This document shows, piece after piece, positions 11,043 through 22,654 of a stretch of DNA of 64,000 nucleotides. Location of the stretch: assembly GCA_029204225.1 (NCBI GenBank), contig CM055102.1, positions 14,644,538 to 14,708,537 on the forward strand. The letters run 5' to 3'. Under the pieces are notes generated by a model. That model searched no databases and had not been told where the DNA came from. It was given only the letters and a program-made list of their open reading frames with translations. Origin of the DNA: Diphasiastrum complanatum. Its lineage: Eukaryota; Streptophyta; Lycopodiopsida; Lycopodiales; Lycopodiaceae. The position numbers and the translations under genes were made by a program. Within the stretch, counting starts at the first letter, position 1. The number at the start of each line of letters is the position of its first letter.

Positions 11043-11732
11043 AGAAATTACGAAGAGGAACCCTTTCAGCTCTTTTCCCCAAGATTTCAGACCTGCTGTT
11101 CCGGAAAATGCCAGTTTGAAGCTTCAAAACGGTGCCAAATTTCACGGTTCTTGAGTTGAGTAGCTGACTGATCTGATTTCAGGTGTGGGGCTCCAACAAA
11201 CCGATAAAAACCGAAAATTTACAAAAAGAAATCTGGAATTTTTGAAGTCCCTGCCCTCGCTGGTTGGACAGCAACCTATCCGGCCCGATTTGTCCAATTT
11301 ATAGCTCTGAAATCACCTTGAATCTCTGATTTAATCTCAGCCTGTAGGTCGCTGGTCTGTAGCAAGTAAGTGAAGCTCAAACTCCAAAGAATTCTCAAAA
11401 ACAAGGATGAAATTTAACTTTTCCACTACCCTGTCCAGCGCTGGCCCTGTACTATCCTTCCTTTCCAGAATCCGCTCAGCTCTACTGAAATTCCTTTCTG
11501 AAAACTACAATCAGATCCCTGAAAATAGAGATAGATTGCTACCTGTCCAGCGACTTACCTACATAAGAATTTTACTTCCTAGAACTGTAAATTCTCAGTG
11601 AATTTCAAGGGTTTGAAGGCTGCAACTACAACGATTCTCCTCCTCTAATCTTTTCTGAGAAACTGAGAAACATTTCCTATCTTCTGATAGCTTTCTCTAC
11701 TGCTCCTCCTGAACTCCCTAGGATGGAGATGG

Positions 11733-11744
11733 CTCTGATACCAG
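11733..11744 (-). other. Primer binding site of the older gypsy
   Basis: The - strand reads CTGGTATCAGAGCC (TGGTATCAGAGC core), one base after an LTR end ...ATTACA. It matches initiator tRNA-Met. Confidence 0.7.
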
Positions 11745-13801
11745 TGTAATAGATCCTAACACCACAGTAGGGCAAACACTAACTGATTCACCCAACCTTG
11801 CCTACTCCCTGATATAGAGTAAGCCCCTCCTAGCCCAGTGTGAGGACTGGTAGCGTGCAACTGCCAAGTGTCGGCCACGTGTCATTGACGTGGCCGACTG
11901 CACGTCGGGACCCAACTGGGGGCCCTATCCTGCTGACAGGGTCCCTAGGCTGTGTTAGGCCCGCCATGGCTATGGACTGTGCTGGGGCACACTACTCACA
12001 CTGTCTTGCCCTGTTGGTCATGTACGCTGGACACGACCCTGACTGTGGTATCTGACCTATCTGTGTTCCCTAGGGTTCGGCACTAGTCACGAGCTCGTAA
12101 CACTATCCCATATAGGATGCAACACACATGCTAATACCGCATGCAGGTGGTCCTACTCGACTACTATCTAGGATAAGTCTGGTCCCTATGTCCAAGCCCC
12201 CCCCCTAATGGTCCAAACCCCCATTAGGGCCACGTCATACTTTTAGTTCTGTCCTTAGAACTTAAAGTCAGAGGGACTCCTCTTTAGATTACCTTCTAGT
12301 TTCCATGAATCCACCCGATCCTGGGCGCTCAGAACATTTTCATGTGCTAACTGTAGCATTTCCTGCATTTCCCGCAAGAAATCGGCCACTTTTTGAACTT
12401 TGGAGACTACAGACTACAACGTGTCATTCCAAAGTCAAGGTTCCATCTAGAAGGCATCTAGACCCCAATACACTTAAGTTTTGATCTAGAATAACCTAAA
12501 GTTTGTCGAACTTCAGTATGTGAAGCCCTGACTTTTGGTCACTCCAGTTATCCAACTCCAATTGAGTTTAATAATTTTATTTTCAAACAGAAAATAATTA
12601 GAACCAAAAGTTCCTATGTATCCTATGCAAATCACCCACTATCTGAGTCACAAAATAACTCATAGTGGCTGTGACTTACAACCAATACATATAGGCTACA
12701 ATATCCATGATGACACCTTGTAGACTCATCTAACTAACTCAAAAGTAACACTCCTGAATCCTTCCGAAGTTAATAAGTAATTCAAATACATACACCTTGT
12801 TAACTTGTGAGTGATTATCATGAGACAAATTCTCAACAATATGCCTATGTTTCTCGACTAGTTTATGCATGCAAATAAACTCAGTCCAATGAACACATAG
12901 TGGATCCACATGATTAAGAACTTGCGCAAAGAAAACATGATCCCACTATGATTCACTACATAGCATATCTCCAAAATTGTTACCTAATCTGTATATATTA
13001 TATGCCTAACTGAGAATCCTGTAGCCCAGTTAACTTAAGAGAGTATATCTCTTAGAGAGTGCTATTGCAATCGGAGATTTTTTCCAAAAGAATATATCAT
13101 TAACCGAGAATTGCTTTTCTTGCATCAACTTCTCATAGATCCTAGTTCTCACTAAAATCAAGTTGATCAAAACCAACAAGGAACCAATCTAAACAACCCT
13201 TTCTTGTAATAGAATCACCTCGTCCTGATACTAATCAATAGGATTCATAATCAGTGACCTTCTATTCATACAAGATGGTTTCTAAATTTTTCCCCATACA
13301 TCTTCTAACTGGATTTTCAAACAATCCTTAGAAGATCACAACAGTATCCAAAAAGTATCCTATCAATCCAGATCCTAAAACATGTCCTTCCTCTACACAT
13401 TACGGATCTGCCTAGAGTCAACGTTATAGATGTTTCACTTAGATAATTGTTCTATCACCCTACTTCTCCCCCCTTTTTATCGAAACTCCACGAGTTTCCA
13501 AAAGGTGTCCCATCAATCTAGATACGGCCTAGGAGAAGTCGTAAAGAAGTTCTCACTAAACGAGACAAGTCGATAGCATGTGTTGCATCAACCGATTCCA
13601 AGACAGTTAATGCCCCAACACATCGACATAACAACTTATTCAAAAGATATTCTTCTTTGGGTATAGAATTCATTACTTCTAAGAAAACCAACCTGAATAG
13701 ACCAGAAAAAGTTGATTTTCCATGATATTTTCACATGATTTTCAAGCTAAGGGAATTTGTTTTGCTATTGATAGCATAGGTACTAGGGAACGCGTTCTCA
13801 C
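11745..13801 (-). repeat. Probable 5' LTR of the older gypsy plus unassigned sequence
   Basis: The LTR 3' end (...TTACA on the - strand) is at 11745. The outer end cannot be placed because no second LTR is in the window. The stretch has no convincing gene; it holds a C-run near 12197-12205 and AT-rich sequence from 12500 onward. Part is surely LTR, the rest unknown. Confidence 0.45.
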
Positions 13802-14132
13802 TGTTAGAAGTCACTATGGAGATTCCTCTGTTGATGCTCTGACTGCAAAGTCGAGGTACCAGAAGGTACACCCTGAACGGCTGTTAGGGGTCATTAGAGT
13901 TTATTTTCTCCCCAGGTGGAATCTTCTCCAGAGATAGTATGGCAAGTAAAGAGCTTTCTCTAGGCTTGGATTGCGTGACTTCCTAGGGTTAATGCCATAT
14001 TTAATGAAGTTGGGGCAATGTATATGGTTTCGAGGACCCAAGGAGCTTTTTTTAACTTTTGGTCCATGTACTCAAGTTTGGAGGGGCTGAACTCATAATG
14101 GGAGGTCCATGGGGCAAGTGACCTTCTTCTCC
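13802..14132 (+). repeat. Copia-type LTR segment (left arm of an inverted pair)
   Basis: Starts TGTTAGAAGTCACTATGG. It pairs with 14788-15109 in reverse orientation over about 325 bp, with scattered mismatches. Most likely a solo or truncated LTR of the family whose opposite copy follows a purine tract at 15110. Confidence 0.6.
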
Positions 14133-14787
14133 AATTAGAATCATGTTGGGAATTTATTTTCTTGAACAATGAGAAGTTTTCTACCATTTTCAAGCTACAT
14201 TTTTGAGAATTCATCACGTTGGAATCTGTTTTTTCTTTTATAGAGTTGGCTTTTAGATCAGTTCTATGATCATCTTTCCATAGAGAATTGTGCATCAATA
14301 AGGTTGGCCTTTTTGCCATGTGTTAAATCTCTATTTTGATGGATAATCTTGTTAAGGAGAGTGCAATTGGGATCTTATTCTTGTGAAAAGGGAGAGAAAA
14401 AGTATTAAGTGATTTATTCCTGGTCATACATTTGATTTCCTATTTAGAATTTGGATACCAATGATCATTTTTAATCCTATAAGACAGGTACGCATCATGG
14501 GAGAGGAATTGGTGGAACACAATTCCATTGTTTGATCTGTTAGCAGGTACCTTGGAGTGAGCTTTGCTGGAGCACTTATGGTTGGGACAGTGGCTATATA
14601 ATATACATGAACACAAACCTTGAATCGATAACCCAAGGGAAAGCAAAATTTTAAGTGATATAACTGAATGGAAGTTGGAGCAGGTTTCATATCCAAAAGC
14701 CAACAGCCAACAACCAACAACCATGTGTTACATAGGAGTTACAAAAGCAAATGAAAAGCCTTGGCATTGGACAGCCAAGTGCTATTT

Positions 14788-15109
14788 GGAGAAGAAGGTC
14801 ACTTGCCCCATGGACCCCCCATTATGAGTTGGGCCCCTCCTAACTTGAATACATGAACCAAAAGTTGAAAAATGCTCCTCAAAACCATATACATTGCCCC
14901 AACTCATTTAATATGGCATTATCCCCATGAAGTCACGCAATTTAAGCCTGGAGAAAGCTTTGTACTTGCCATACTACCTCTGGAGAAGATTCCACCCGGG
15001 GAGAAAATAAACTCTGATGACCCCTAACAGCCGTTCAGGGTGTAGCTTCTGGTACCTCGACTTTGCAGTCAAAGCATCAATAGAGGAATCTCCATAGTGA
15101 CTTTTAACA
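14788..15109 (-). repeat. Copia-type LTR segment (right arm, 3' LTR)
   Basis: On the - strand it begins TGTTAAAAGTCACTATGG just after the purine-rich tract AAGGGAGAG, so it is the 3' LTR of a - strand copia whose RT piece lies upstream at 15154-15302. The arms are separated by about 655 bp of unassigned sequence (14133-14787). Confidence 0.6.
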
Positions 15110-15153
15110 CTCTCCCTTAATGACAAATTTAATTTTTTCTTTACCCCCATCAA

Positions 15154-15302
15154 AGGTTCTTGTTTTGTCTCCAGACCTCAATTCTCAGGTAGTATTGTAG
15201 GTCCCCGAGATCCTTCATCTCAAACTCTGCACTTAGTGAATTTTTCTCACTTTCAATGAGTTTGTCACAGCTACCTGTAAAGAATAAATCATCCAAAAAT
15301 AT
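15154..15302 (-). pseudogene. Copia RT fragment
   Basis: The - strand encodes the RT catalytic area (FLDDLFFTGS, then FEMKDLGDLQYYLRIEV), typical of Ty1/copia. Only about 45 codons remain. It ends at the junction with the + strand copia LTR near 15300. Confidence 0.75.
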
Positions 15303-15726
15303 GCTAAAGTTAATCCATAGCTTACTTTGACCCAAAAGGTCGAGATTTGTGTAACCATGGGTATTTAGTTATTTAGGCCATCTTAAGTTTGTCTTAAGTT
15401 CAGTTGGACCCAATTTTGGTCATGTACTGACTCGTGGGTCCTTAGGGGTCTAATTTTGTTAAGGGGCCCTATCTTGACTTTTGGGGGTGCCCTACATTTA
15501 GTAAGTGGTTAACCTTAGGGTTTGGTGGCATTTGGTCACATCCAGGTAGAGTACTTAGATGCTCATTGTGTATTCTATTTTTACAGTTTGGCTAAGCATT
15601 GTTCTCCATTGCTCTTGTTGCTGTTTTCTCTCTCTCTCTCTTAGAGTTGGGCGCTCAGCCTCTTCTCTCTTGTTTTCTGTGGAGATTGATTGATAACTAG
15701 ATCTTGGTGACTTGACCCTTGCTTTC
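15300..15726 (+). repeat. Copia 5' LTR, left part
   Basis: Matches 24623-25067 at high identity, including the CTTTGACCCAAAAGGTCGAG block. A short CT run lies at 15627-15643, longer (about 31 bp) in the 3' LTR. The final CTACA of this LTR is at 22182-22186, after the inserted gypsy. Confidence 0.85.
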
Positions 15727-16365
15727 TGTCACATGTACTTTGAATCCCTTTGCCCAATGTATGGTAAATTGTAATTATTAAATTGTAAATGGCTAAGTCA
15801 CCGGCCTGTGGAGACAATTGTAAATTGCAATGTAAATATTTCTTATAGTGACTAAATACGAGATGGCCAAGGGGGTACTGGGTCTCATGAGAGTCTACTG
15901 GATTGACCTCCTAAAAAGTAGGAAGGGTTGACTGGTCAACGTGACATGTGTCACATGCTCACTGGGACACTTGGTCCAGTGCATGAGTGACACTTGTCAG
16001 ACGGTCAATGGATGGGTCAACAGGACATGTGTCATATGCTCATTGGGACACTTGGTCCAATGTATGAGTGACACGTGTCAGACTGTCCACCTACTAGCTT
16101 GCCTATGTGTCAGGGGACTGCCAAGTGGCATCGGCTGTGCATGGAGTTTGCCATGTGTCGACGTGAGGATGTGTCAGGGTTAAGGGGTGCTTGAGGGGAT
16201 ATATGGTGAGCCTTGTCAGGCATTCCTCATTATGATCATGAGAATGGTATTCCTATGCAGCTATGGTTGGGAGGAGACTTGCAGCAGAGCTCTCATGTTT
16301 GCTTGTGACGGATTTGCTGGGTAATTCTGTGTATTTACTTAGGGTTTGTGAGCTTGTGTGCAACA
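15727..16365 (+). repeat. Gypsy 5' LTR
   Basis: 639 bp, TGTCACATG...GCAACA. Lacks about 38 bp present in the 3' LTR near 22080. The primer site TGGTCTCAGAGC follows at 16368, one mismatch from the initiator-Met type. Contains short repeats of the motif CACTTGGTCCA(G/A)TG with spacing of about 80 bp (15968-16060). Confidence 0.9.
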
Positions 16366-16921
16366 TTTGGTCTCAGAGCAGTTACTTTCAAGACTTGTGT
16401 GGGATTTGGCATCTTCAGTTAGGGTTTGGAGCATTCTTGGAGAGCCAGCGCCCTACTGTAGGTGATCTGTTGATAGGTTTGGAGCCCATAAGATAGCAGA
16501 TTGAAGCCCTATGGTGGATTGCTGATCTTCTGGCAGCCTTTGAGCATTTTCTACTACGCGGCTTGATTATTCTCTTCGCTTTTGTGAAAACCCAGCCCAC
16601 ATAGGATTTGTATATCTATTTGTAGCTTCTTCAATACTCAGTATTTTTCAGATCTGTCAGTTGCAATAAGCTTCTTGTGGTAGGTCGCTGGTAGGGTAAG
16701 GCTTTTCGCCTTCTGATTCGGTGATCATCCATAGTTTTTTGCCATTTGTCAGTTTGAAACCCTAGTTTGCTAGTTTTTGGAGAAGAAGAGTCTATGTGTA
16801 GTTAGAACTTGGCTATAGGAGATCTATTCTATTCAGTTGAATTTAGGGCAACTTCTCTGTGTAGTGATTTGAGGTGCTGAAAGCTTGGTTTTGCTTTGTT
16901 TCTACTACCTATTTTTCTGCT

Positions 16922-17557
16922 ATGGCATCCGCAAGCAACACCAGTCAAGATTCACAGAGATTAGATGCTGTATGTTCCAAGGTTGATACTATCGAAGCTA
17001 CTCTTAAGCTGATTTTGGAGCAACTCAAAGGTAAAGGGGTTAGCGTTCCTGAGAGAGTCAGTGGTACAGCCATGGAAGTAGAAAGGACATTGTCAACGGG
17101 CCATGAAGCTGAGTTGGGGTTTCGAAAGAGAAAGCTACCTACTATCAAAGATTTAAAACCTCCGAAGTTCACTGGAGCAGTATCTATGAGAACTACTGAT
17201 GCCGTTGAGAATTGGTTGCAAAAGTGGGAGAAAGCATTCCAGATGTTTGGCATAGACGATGAAACTAAGATGATTGCTGAAGCCACATATCGTTTTCAAG
17301 AGTCAGCACAAAGGTGGTGGAGGAAGGTGGAAAAGGATGACCTAGTTCCAACCACATGGGAGGCATTCCGGCAAATGTTTGCGCAAAACTGGGTGCCTAT
17401 GGATGAAGACAACAAAGCCATGCAAAAATGGTCTTATTTGAAGCAGGGTAACTTGAGCGTGCAGGATTATGTAGACAAGTATCGAGAGGCTTTGTTACGC
17501 ATTCCTCAGGAAGTTCCTATGTACATGCAAATATTTCACTTTGTGGGGGGACTTTGA
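16922..17557 (+). pseudogene. gag: Gypsy Gag (truncated by TGA)
   Basis: The start chosen is the ATG at 16922 (MASASN); an upstream in-frame ATG at 16874 is less gag-like. Capsid core: TIKDLKPPKFTG, NWLQKWEKAFQMFG, AQRWWRKV, WEAFRQMFAQNW, YVDKYREALLRIP. TGA at 17555-17557 replaces an Arg (CGA) codon; capsid homology continues (ESIHPFVRKEQSHDLQGAI), then a frameshift before the knuckle. A coiled-coil-like segment lies at residues about 10-35. Confidence 0.8.
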
Positions 17558-17807
17558 GAGAGTATTCACCCTTTCGTGCGGAAGGAGCAATCTCATGATT
17601 TGCAGGGAGCCATCCAGATGGCTTTGTATTATGAAGATGGGAAAAAAAGGCCCGGATCCTGTTGCGGTAGTTGGTACAAGTGGTTAGCAACCTTGGGGAT
17701 GCAAGGGCAAATGGAACAAAAAGAGAAAGTTTGAAGGTCAAACCAATCAGTGGCAAGCTCGGAGTGACCAAAGGAAGAAGGGTGCAGAGGCTCCAAAAGG
17801 CAAAGGG

Positions 17808-18431
17808 TTGTATGGGCAGCCCAATGCCCAAAAGGGTCAGCGTCCTTCAATGTTGTCGCCTCAAGACCAAGAACGTGCAAAGAGGGAGAACCTCTGTTTT
17901 GGATGTTTGGGACAGCATTGGTGGAAGGAATGTCCACGAAACTTGATGCGGACCACATATAATCTTCAGGTGGATCAGATGAACCAGGGTGATGACCCTA
18001 TGACAGTGGAAGAGATCGAGCAGGAAGCCAATCCAGATGTTCCACGCCTCATGAATGTTTCGGTGGTCAGGAGAGTGGACACGGCTCCACCAGCGCTTTT
18101 GTCAAAATCGGCTCGCCAAGGGTATCAATTTCCTAGCACTTCTCTTATTGTTATGCGAGGACAACTGTGTGGTAGAGATGTTCAGGTTCTATTTGACACT
18201 GGGTCCTCTCATAATGTGTTGAATTCAACTTTGGTACGGAAGTTAGGTGTGAATACTCAACCATCCCAGTACCAGTACATAGTGGAAATGGCTGATGGAA
18301 AGGGTACAGAGATTTGGGATAAGAGGGTTGTGGGCATTCCACTAATTGTACAAAGTTACACAGAAGAGTTGGATTTTGAAATAACACGGCTTGCGCGGTT
18401 TGATGTGGTGTTGTGCAGAAGCCACACATAG
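17808..18431 (+). pseudogene. pol: Gypsy zinc knuckle and protease
   Basis: Zinc knuckle NLCFGCLGQHWWKEC has CX2CX3HX4C spacing, one residue shorter than the standard CX2CX4HX4C. The retropepsin motif LFDTGSSHN lies near 18194-18220, followed by FDVVLCRSHT, a degraded version of the family's VxLGxxWL. A TAG (probably from TGG) ends the frame at 18429-18431; the same frame continues as RT. Confidence 0.8.
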
Positions 18432-18437
18432 CTTGAT

Positions 18438-19577
18438 GTGTATGAGTTCCAGTTTGATGGTGTGATGCATTCCCTTCGTGGTGAGCGGGATGTGCCTCCT
18501 GGACCACTTGTTTCAGCTACGCAGTTGCGTAGGATCCATTGTGAGTACATGTGTGTTTGCTTTCTACTTGATATGTCTACTAATACTAGTCAGAGTAGCA
18601 TGCAGTGTGTGCAAACTAGTACTATTGCCAATTTGGATCAAGAGATTAGGAGAGAGTTTTCAGATGTGTTCATAGATGATCTTCCATCTATTTTACCTCC
18701 TAAGAGGAATGTTGAACATAAGATTGAATTAATACTCGGATCATGTCCTGTCAATAGACGTCCTTACAGCATAAGTCTTAAGGAGGAAGAGGAAGTGAGA
18801 CGGATGGTCGATGATTATTTGGCCAAGGGGCAGATACGACCTAGCTATTCCCCTTTTGCCTCTCCGATCATTCTTGTAAAAAAGAAGGATGGATCATGGC
18901 GTACGTGTGTGGATTATCAAGGTTTGAACAAGATAACTGTTAAACATCGATATCCTATGCCACGTATAGATGATTTGCTTGATGCCTTGTCAGGTGCCAC
19001 TGTGCTCAGTAAAATAGACCTGAAGAGTGGATACCATAAGGTTAGAGTTCGTGAAGAGGATGTACACAAGACTGCCTTCAGAACTCGGTTCGGTCACTAT
19101 GAGTATCTTGTGATGCCATTTGGATTGACTAATGCCCCAGCTACATTCATGATGATGATGAATGATGTGCTCAGACCGTATATGGGTAAATTTGTCGTAA
19201 ACTTTGTTGATGACATTCTGACTTACAGTGCAGGTGAGGTCAAGCATATGGCTCACCTTAGGACTGTGTTGTCTACTTTGAGGGAGAACACTTTGTTTGC
19301 CAATAGTAAAAAAAGTGAATTGTTTAAAAAAGAGATTGAGTATCTTGGTCATGTAGTGTCTGCTGATGGAGTAAGGCCAAATTCTAAGAAGGTTGCTGTG
19401 ATCGTTGCGTGGCCTGTGCCAGCTGATTTGACAGCACTCCGTTCTTTTCTTGGATTGGCAGTATTCTGTAGAAAATATGTTAAGAAATACTCCTATATTG
19501 CAGCACCTTTGACTGATTTGACTCAAAAGAATAGATTTGGTGAGTGGACTGAACTGCAACAAGCAAGCTTTGATTAG
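18438..19577 (+). pseudogene. pol: Gypsy reverse transcriptase
   Basis: RT motifs in order: [71 protein letters not shown], catalytic VVNFVDDIL (both Asp present), then the connection YLGHVVSADGVRPN and FLGLAVFCRKYVK. Ends with TAG at 19575-19577, which replaces the conserved Trp after SFD. Confidence 0.9.
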
Positions 19578-21491
19578 TTGAAGCAAGCTATTGCTGAGTG
19601 CGTCACTCTAAAAATTGTAGACCCTCAAAAGCCCTATGTTTTAGATACGGATGCGAGTGACATTGTTGTGGGAGCTGTTCTGATGCAAGAGGGTAGGCCT
19701 GTGGCCTTTGAGAGCAAGAAGCTCAACCCTGCTCAGAAAAATTATCCAACTCATGAGAAGGAGTTGTATGCCATAGTTCATGCATTGAAGGCATGGAGGC
19801 ATTATCTGTATGGATCGGAATTTGAGGTATTCACTGATCATGATACCTTGAGATACTTTTGTAAGCAGCCAGACCTTAGAGGCCGGCAAGCCAGATGGTC
19901 TGAGCTCATGCAGGAATTCCTAATGGAGATTCGGTATAAGAAAGGTGCCGAGAATCGTGTGGCAGATGCATTATCTCGTGTGGTGTATCAGATGTCATTT
20001 GTAGTCATTGAAAATGACTTACTGTCTGAGATAAGAAAGGCTCAGCTGGAAGATCCTCACTGTAAGAAAGTGGAACATGAGGTGAGTCATGGCCATGCAG
20101 AGTCTCAAAAGGAGAGCTCTTCTACCTTGGTTCGCACTTATCTTAAGTATTCCATAGAAGATGGAATAGTGATGAGAAATGGCAAGGCTCTTATTCCAGC
20201 TTGTGAGGTGCTGCGAAAGAGGATCTTGCATCTGTGTCACGATAGCCCTAGTGCTGGTCATCCTGGTGTGGATAGGACCTATGAGTTGATACGACGTAAC
20301 TTTTGGTGGTCGAGACTTAAGAAAGAAGTAAACCATTATGTGACACATTGTTTTAATTGTCAAGTTAATAAGGCTGAAAGGATTAAAGTGCCTAGATTAT
20401 TACGCCCGTTACCTATACCAGAAGGGAGATGGGAGAGTATTTCCATGGACTTTATTACATGTTTACCGCATACGCAGCAACAACATAATGCTATCCTAGT
20501 TGTGGTTGACAGACTCACGAAAATGGCTCATTTTATCCCAACTAGTAATAAGATTGATGCACCTGGTACGGCTGATTTGTTTATATAGCATGTATTCAGA
20601 CTTCATGGATTACCTAGATCCATTGTGTCTGACAAGGATTCTCGTTTTACTGGCAATTTTTGGACTGCAGTATTTGAGAAGTTAGAGGTGCAGTTGGGAA
20701 TGAGTAGTTTTGATCATCCTGAAACAGATGGGCAGACTGAGAGAGTTAACCAAACCTTGGAAGACATGCTTAGGGCGTATGTGAGTGAAAGGCAAACGCA
20801 ATGGGAACGTTACCTACCATTGTTGGAGTTTGCCTATAATGATAAAAAGAATGCATCTACGAAGATGAGTCCTTTCGAGCTAAATTATGGTTTTAGACCA
20901 GCCAGTGTTACTATAGGTATGCCTCATAAGACACCTAGTGCTATGGAATGTCTAACTCACACGCAACAGATGTTGGAGTTAGCTAAGGAAAATGTAAAAG
21001 TGGCGATGGATCGGGCAAAGACATATGCTGATCTGGATCGTACGCCAAGAGAGTTCGAGGAAGGAGATATGGTATTTCTCAGGATTCCAAAGGACTCGAA
21101 AACCCTAAAGACAGGGAAGTGTTATAAGTTGTCACCTAGATACTGTGGACCTTGGAAAGTTGTTAAAAAGATTAATAGCGTTGCTTATGAATTGGATTTG
21201 CCTGTTGGTTGTAAGGTTCATCCTGTTTTTCATGTTTCACGCTTAAAGAAGGTTTTACATGATGGTGATAACTTGTTGGCTGATGGCCTTGTATTGTTTC
21301 AGGAGCATGGGGAGGTGATGCATGGACCAGCGAGAGTATTGGACCGGAGGCATAGACGGTTGCGGAATCGTTTGCTCCGTGAGTACTTGGTTGCATGGCA
21401 TGGACGACCTCTCAGTGATGCTACCTGGGACACCGCGCATGGGTTGCATGCACAGTATCCAGACTTTGCCATCGAGGACGATGTCATCTGA
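19578..21491 (+). pseudogene. pol: Gypsy RNase H, integrase and chromodomain-like tail
   Basis: RNase H: DTDASDIVVGAVLMQ, HEKELYAIVHALKAWRHYL, NRVADALSR. Integrase: HHCC finger (HDSPSAGHPG to HCFNCQ), then ISMDF, SDKDSRF and DGQTERVN, which gives an intact D,D,E set. The C-terminal part has LSPRYCGPWKVV and a chromodomain-like segment EYLVAWHGRPLSDATWD before the TGA at 21489-21491. One TAG (20586-20588, CAG to TAG) interrupts integrase. The tail marks a chromovirus. Confidence 0.9.
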
Positions 21492-21503
21492 GGAGGGAAG
21501 GGA

Positions 21504-22176
21504 TGTCACATGTACTTTGAATCCCTTTGCCCAATGTATGGTAAATTGTAATTATTAAATTGTAAATGGCTAAGTCACCGGCCTGTGGAGACAATTGTAA
21601 ATTGCAATGTAAATATTTGTTATAGTGACTAAATACGAGATGGCCAAGGGGGTACTGGGTCTCATGAGAGTCTGCTGGACTGACCTCCTAAAAAGTAGGA
21701 AGGGTTGATTGTCAACGTGACACGTGTCACATGCTCACTGGGACACTTGGTCCAGTGCATGAGTGACATTTGTTAGACGGTCAATGGACGGGTCAACAGG
21801 ACGTGTCATATGCTCATTGGGACACTTGGTCCAATGCATGAGTGACACGTGTCAGACTTCCACCTACTAGCTTGCCTATGTGTCAGGGTACTGCCAAGTG
21901 GCAAGTGTCGGCTGTGCATGGAGTTTGCCATGTGTCGACGTTAGGATGTGTCAGGGTTAAGGGGTGCTTGAGGGGATATAGGGTGAGCCTTGTCAGGCAT
22001 TCCTCATTATGATTATGATTATGGTATTCCTATGCAGCTATGGTTGGGAGGAGACTTGCAGCAGAGCTCTCATGTTTGCTTGCTGATCTATGTACATTTG
22101 CTTGAGATTAATAAAGTGACGGATTTGCTGGGTAATTCTGTGTATTTACTTAGGGTTTGTGAACTTGTGTGCAACA
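21504..22176 (+). repeat. Gypsy 3' LTR
   Basis: 673 bp, TGTCACATG...GCAACA, preceded by the purine tract AGGAGGGAAGGGA. Nearly identical to the 5' LTR apart from small indels. Confidence 0.9.
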
Positions 22177-22186
22177 CTTTCCTACA

Positions 22187-22198
22187 TGGTATCAGAGC
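22187..22198 (+). other. Copia primer binding site
   Basis: TGGTATCAGAGC directly follows the copia 5' LTR end CTACA. It is complementary to the 3' end of initiator tRNA-Met. Confidence 0.8.
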
Positions 22199-22654
22199 TA
22201 CCGGATCTGCAGCAAGCTTGTTTGTTGGCGCCCTACCAGAAGAGGAGCTTCTCTGCTTTTTGTTGTGAAATTTCAGCATCTTGCCGATCTTTTCAAGTGG
22301 AGTTTGGATCAGCTTTTTTGTCTCTTTTCAGGTTAAATCAGAGATCTTGGAGGAGCAATTTTTGGCACCCAAAAATCAGAATCTCAAATCTGATTTTTAT
22401 GCAACCAGTTTTCAGCAAGTTTTGTTTGGAGGAGGGCGCCCAAAAATTTGCTACTGATTTTTGGTTGTGGTGTCTCCTTATCTTGCTGTTTTTGTTTTCA
22501 GGTTTGCATTTGTGTAGGAGGGTGCCCAAAATTCAGCAAACCCTATTCAGGGTTAGGTCAACTTGTGGCTAGAAATTTGCAAATTCTTAGCAAGTAGTAG
22601 GGCGCTTTCAACAGCCCTATTGGAGTGTGTTGATCACACTATTTGGCTTCCTAA

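Larger units (their letters stand above)
5497..11744 (-). mobile_element. Older Ty3/gypsy element, split by copia and gypsy insertions
   Basis: Host element for the first two insertions. Order on the - strand: primer site (11733-11744), leader, gag, protease, RT, RNase H, then the copia at 7921-5580, then 83 bp of its own coding sequence (5579-5497), where the younger gypsy begins. Its integrase and 3' LTR should lie left of the window. Several frameshifts show it is dead. Confidence 0.8.
15727..22176 (+). mobile_element. Complete chromodomain Ty3/gypsy (chromovirus) nested in copia LTR
   Basis: Both LTRs present (15727-16365, 21504-22176), flanked by CTTTC target duplication at 15722-15726 and 22177-22181. 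Internal order gag, zinc knuckle, protease, RT, RNase H, integrase, chromodomain-like tail. Pol stays in one frame from 17808 to 21491 but carries three TAG codons. A second decayed copy is at 45605-47550. Confidence 0.93.

Noticed and set aside
18990-19586. - strand frame of 198 codons
   Set aside because: Exact antisense of the gypsy RT domain; no motifs of its own.
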